Origin: Mesorhizobium sp. SARCC-RB16n
GTDB lineage: Bacteria; Pseudomonadota; Alphaproteobacteria; Rhizobiales; Rhizobiaceae
Length of the DNA: 64,000 nt
Assembly: GCF_008520305.1 (NCBI RefSeq)
Contig: NZ_ML703258.1
Coordinates: 1-64,000, forward strand
Direction: 5' to 3'
Part shown: one piece after another, positions 61,370 through 64,000 of the stretch
How positions within the stretch are numbered: position 1 is the first letter of the stretch
Layout of the letters: every line of letters begins with the position of its first letter
Position numbers and translations under genes: made by a program
Notes under the pieces: generated by a model
Told to the model about the DNA's origin: nothing
The model's database searches: none
What the model saw: the letters and a program-made list of their open reading frames with translations, nothing else

Positions 61370-62361
61370 CAGCTAATTTCGCCATAAAGAGGCCGAAACT
61401 CGGCGTCTCTGTTTAGCATCCGTTTCATGCCAACCTTGATCCAGCGAGGAACCAGCCTGGCCCGGCAGTATAAGTTTACCATGTCGGGCAAACGCGAAAT
61501 CGTCGTGCGCGGATCCAGGGTGACTGACGTCTTCAACAGGCTGCCGGCCGCGTGAAACCGCCCCTCGATCAAAGCTCTTGTGGCAAGCCACTGGATCATG
61601 TCGACCAGATGGGCATCGAGATCGCTCTCGAATTGCGGATATTTTCCACGAAACTCGGCAAGGACAATTTCACAGGAACGAAGCATCTGCATGACATCGC
61701 TCGACATGTTGATGCTCGTCATCCGGTAACCCACGAGGTACTGAGGCACGACGCGGAACTCGTAACTTTCCGCTATTCGCAGACACATCAGAAGATCCTC
61801 GCAGCCTTGTGCGCTCCTGGCCCGCAGCGACGGATCGAATTGTCCCGCTCGCTCGAACGCGGAGCGACGGACAAGCATCGAACTTCCGTTACCGACAAAA
61901 TTTTGTCTGCACATGCGCTGGAGAACGTGACCTTGGGCATCGGGTTGATTGTGCAGCGAGAATACCCGGTCGTCCTCGTCGATATGCGCAAACCAACAAT
62001 ATGCCAGGCCAATTGAAGAGCCACCGTTCCTCAACGCGCGCAACTGAAGTGCGATTTTGGATGGAGCCCAAAGATCATCGGCGTCGACAAACGCCAGAAA
62101 CTCTGCGTCGGTAGAAGCGGCACCCCTATTGCGAGCGTGCGCAACGCCGCCATTTGACTGCCCTACGAGGCGTATGCGCCGATCTTTCTCGGCGCAGGAG
62201 GCCACGATCGCTGCGGACCCGTCCGTCGATCCATCGTCGACCACGATAATATCCAATGTCTGGTAGCTCTGCCGGCAGATACTGGTCAGGGTAGAGCGAA
62301 TGGTTCGCTCGGCATTGAACATCGGTACCACGACGCCTACTGTGGCTTTGTCCGAGATCAT
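61366..62361 (-). CDS. Family 2 glycosyltransferase
   Basis: A 331-residue GT2 and the first gene of the five-gene operon. The GT-A motifs are VGVVVPMFNAERTIRSTLTS, IIVVDDGSTDGSA, ARNRGAASTDAEFLAFVDAD and the FVDADDLW metal site. Near-identical motifs to the GT2 at 56181-57170 (NFVGNGSSMLV; ARSAQGCEDLLMCLRIAESY) show a duplication. The C-terminal ~80 residues are helical and basic. Acceptor and donor are unknown. Its promoter must lie in the AT-richer gap to the right. Confidence 0.91.
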   Translation of the reverse strand: MISDKATVGVVVPMFNAERTIRSTLTSICRQSYQTLDIIVVDDGSTDGSAAIVASCAEKDRRIRLVGQSNGGVAHARNRGAASTDAEFLAFVDADDLWAPSKIALQLRALRNGGSSIGLAYCWFAHIDEDDRVFSLHNQPDAQGHVLQRMCRQNFVGNGSSMLVRRSAFERAGQFDPSLRARSAQGCEDLLMCLRIAESYEFRVVPQYLVGYRMTSINMSSDVMQMLRSCEIVLAEFRGKYPQFESDLDAHLVDMIQWLATRALIEGRFHAAGSLLKTSVTLDPRTTISRLPDMVNLYCRARLVPRWIKVGMKRMLNRDAEFRPLYGEISW

Positions 62362-63063
62362 CGGGACTTCGTTTTCTCCGCAAGGGTTGATAAAAGTTAT
62401 GCGGGCATAGTCGTCGGTACCGCTCTCTTCAAAGATCGGGGCGAATTCGCGGCAAAACCGCTATTCCATTAGCTTCTCCTTAATAAGCCAGTCAACCAGC
62501 AGGCTCTGACCGCCGGGGCCGACCTGTCGCGAAGGCCGTTCTAAAAGTCGCTTGGCGTTGTCTCGCCAGGCAGGGGCCTCAACCAGGCAACTTATGGATG
62601 TGCCGGGTCACGATGACATTGAACACGCGGAACTCTATTCACGCGAGGCATCTTGGGTTCGTCCGGCGGTATAGGGGTATGGATCGGGTCGTAAGGCCAG
62701 TGAGCCGCAAGCCGCTGCTTGGCGAACCTTTTGACGAAATTATCCGTAAGATACTGATAAATAACAATAATGGTGGTGGATACAGTCTGAAGCGAACCTG
62801 TCTCCGGCAAATTCCCTGCTAGACGGCGAAAAACAGGGAGATTTCGTGAAAAGTAGCGAAATTGGCCAAATTCAAAATGTGATTAGTACGCTATTTCAAT
62901 CGCTTAGCTATCAAATTCCTGATATATCAGGAAATTTATCACAACAAACAGGCATGCCGTTGGGATATCGACGGCGGCGCGACGACAGAAGAACTGACGC
63001 AAGTTCGGGAGGGATGCACATCAAACGTTTGCTCGTCCACCCGCTACAGAGGCGCGTAACGCC
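62362..63063. other. AT-richer intergenic region upstream of the glycan operon
   Basis: A 702-base region with no convincing conserved gene. GC falls around 62740-62960, where an 18-base perfect palindrome TTCCTGATATATCAGGAA lies at 62916-62933. It probably carries the promoter of the minus-strand glycan operon and perhaps regulatory sites. Confidence 0.5.
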
Positions 63064-63073
63064 CTATTTGTAG
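62846..63073 (+). CDS. Doubtful small ORF
   Basis: A 75-residue frame starting at GTG 62846 with GGGAGAT at a good distance, reading KSSEIGQIQNVISTLFQSLS. The second half (RRRRDDRRTDASSGG and so on) is Arg-rich and of different composition. It contains the 18-base palindrome within its coding frame and runs 10 bases into the end of the glyoxalase gene. The good ribosome site is the only real support. Likely not a conserved gene. Confidence 0.25.
   Translation: MKSSEIGQIQNVISTLFQSLSYQIPDISGNLSQQTGMPLGYRRRRDDRRTDASSGGMHIKRLLVHPLQRRVTPYL
62916..62933. promoter_or_regulatory. Perfect 18-base palindrome, possible operator
   Basis: TTCCTGATATATCAGGAA is its own reverse complement over all 18 bases and lies in AT-rich DNA, the sort of site bound by a dimeric regulator. 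Its target is not known. It is about 555 bases upstream of the glycan operon start. Confidence 0.4.
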
Positions 63074-63459
63074 CGTCCGTGGCGCTGCAGCACCTCGATC
63101 TGGTAGCCGTCGGGGTCGGCCACGAAAAAGAACCGCGCAAGCAGCGCGCCTTCGCGGTTGAACTCGACAATTTTTCGCGGATTGAAACCTGCGGCCGCTA
63201 GGCGCTTGTATTCTGCGTAGAGATCGTCAACGCAAAGGGCCAAGTGGCCATAGCCGTCGCCAAGCGCGTAAGGCTCTCCCCTGCCCTTGTTGATCGTCAG
63301 TTCAAGCTCGAAATCGGCTTCCGCATTGCGCAGATAGACCAGTGTGAATGTGTCGAAATCCAATCGGTCCGCAACATCGAGTCCGAATGCGCCTTTGTAG
63401 AAACTGACCGACAGGTTCTCGTCCACCACCCGGATCATCGAATGAATTGCTTTCGCCAA
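63064..63459 (-). CDS. gloA: Lactoylglutathione lyase (glyoxalase I)
   Basis: A 131-residue glyoxalase I, which turns the methylglyoxal-glutathione hemithioacetal into S-lactoylglutathione. The metal ligands are in place: His in AIHSMIRVVDE, Glu in ADFELELTINKG, His in GYGHLALCVDD and Glu in GYQIEVLQRHG. The size equals that of E. coli GloA. TTG 63459 is chosen because GGAGG lies 8 bases before it. The longer frame to 63519 is Arg/Pro-rich and unsupported. Confidence 0.88.
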   Translation of the reverse strand: MAKAIHSMIRVVDENLSVSFYKGAFGLDVADRLDFDTFTLVYLRNAEADFELELTINKGRGEPYALGDGYGHLALCVDDLYAEYKRLAAAGFNPRKIVEFNREGALLARFFFVADPDGYQIEVLQRHGRYK

Positions 63460-63696
63460 AGGAACCTCCAGTCTGCCGGGTGGTCTCGGATGCCGCCGAC
63501 GATGGCCCATTGGTGGCAAAAGGGGTGGCAGCCGGTTACCACGTTAGGAAATTGGCGTGAGGCTGGTTCACGCACCAAGGTCCGATTGTAGTCACTGCAA
63601 ATTGAGCGGAAAATGCGCTTCGGGTTGGTATCATATCGGCGTATGGGCTCAGAAACCCCGCTTCGCCCAGACCAACATCAAACGGGAGGTCTTCGC

Positions 63697-64000
63697 ATGT
63701 GTAAGGTCTTTGCCGGGCAGGATCCGGAAGGGTATCGCCTAATCAATCGCTCAGTTCGAATAGGTGGCCATTCGACGAGCATCCAGCTCGAGGCCACTTT
63801 TTGGACCCTGTTGGACGAGATCGCCCATGGACAGGGGATGACGGCGCCGAAATTCCTCTCGACGCTTTACGATGAAGCGCTGGAGATCAACGGCCATATC
63901 CCGAACTTTGCCTCTATGCTGCGCACCACGTGCGCACTCTACCTGCGCAACAGGCAACCACTTGACAGCGACCGCTCGGAATTGACGAACAAGGCAGCCT
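63697..64000 (+). CDS. Ribbon-helix-helix domain protein (cut by window end)
   Basis: At least 101 residues, continuing past the window. GGGAGG lies before ATG 63697. The first part reads RSVRIGGHSTSIQLEATFWT, followed by LLDEIAHGQGMTAPKFLSTL, the ribbon-helix-helix pattern of the RHH_4 family in which a short strand pairs in the dimer and contacts DNA. Then NFASMLRTTCALYLRNRQ. The family is common in Rhizobiales with unknown target genes. The C-terminus is not visible. Confidence 0.82.
   Translation, partial: MCKVFAGQDPEGYRLINRSVRIGGHSTSIQLEATFWTLLDEIAHGQGMTAPKFLSTLYDEALEINGHIPNFASMLRTTCALYLRNRQPLDSDRSELTNKAA

Overview
The window is GC-rich chromosomal DNA from an alphaproteobacterium, most likely a Mesorhizobium or close relative in the Rhizobiales. 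That placement is an inference. It rests on strong GC3 codon bias, the gene families present (DUF1801, DUF2270, PaiB, LysR-type regulators, ThuA, a ribbon-helix-helix protein), and short palindromic intergenic elements of the type common in rhizobia (for example about 9.29-9.46 kb, 12.78 kb, 17.25-17.35 kb and 46.25 kb). I see no rRNA, no complete tRNA, no CRISPR array and no insertion sequence.

Layout. 0.2-18.97 kb is mostly small stress and metabolism units. These are a cupin/CMD/aldo-keto reductase operon divergent from a LysR regulator, a YeiH-type transporter, a GAF-domain (fRMsr-like) protein, a diguanylate cyclase, an acyltransferase, an ArsR-SRPBCC-VOC-DUF1801 group, an Hsp20, a DUF2270 protein, a large cation/proton antiporter, and a DOPA-dioxygenase-like gene beside an ornithine-cyclodeaminase-like gene. 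19.15-25.10 kb is visibly lower in GC and holds four unfamiliar proteins in two divergent pairs. Three carry HEPN-like R-x4/5-H motifs and the fourth a PD-(D/E)xK nuclease motif. This looks like a horizontally acquired defence-type module and is the most interesting part of the window. 25.26-29.13 kb is a molybdenum hydroxylase operon (FAD, 2Fe-2S and molybdopterin subunits plus a MoaD-like protein). 29.3-38.4 kb holds a secreted protein, an M20 amidohydrolase, a PaiB-like protein, an SDR/ECF sigma pair, a large exported trypsin-like protease and a lipoprotein peptidase. 38.6-41.2 kb contains phnM and several genes that look frameshifted. 41.3-51.9 kb is catabolic: methyltransferase/LysR, amidase, VOC, ThuA, luciferase-like monooxygenase, CoA-transferase, a degenerate peptide deformylase and an aldehyde dehydrogenase.

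52.4-62.4 kb is a surface-glycan cluster. Two forward genes (UDP-glucuronate decarboxylase type and UDP-glucose 4-epimerase type) would supply nucleotide sugars. A convergent five-gene operon, mostly coupled by 4-base overlaps, encodes three GT2 glycosyltransferases, a 1005-residue glycosyltransferase/methyltransferase/deacetylase fusion and an MsbA-like ABC exporter. An AT-rich gap of about 700 bp precedes it. The window ends with a glyoxalase I and a ribbon-helix-helix protein cut by the window edge.
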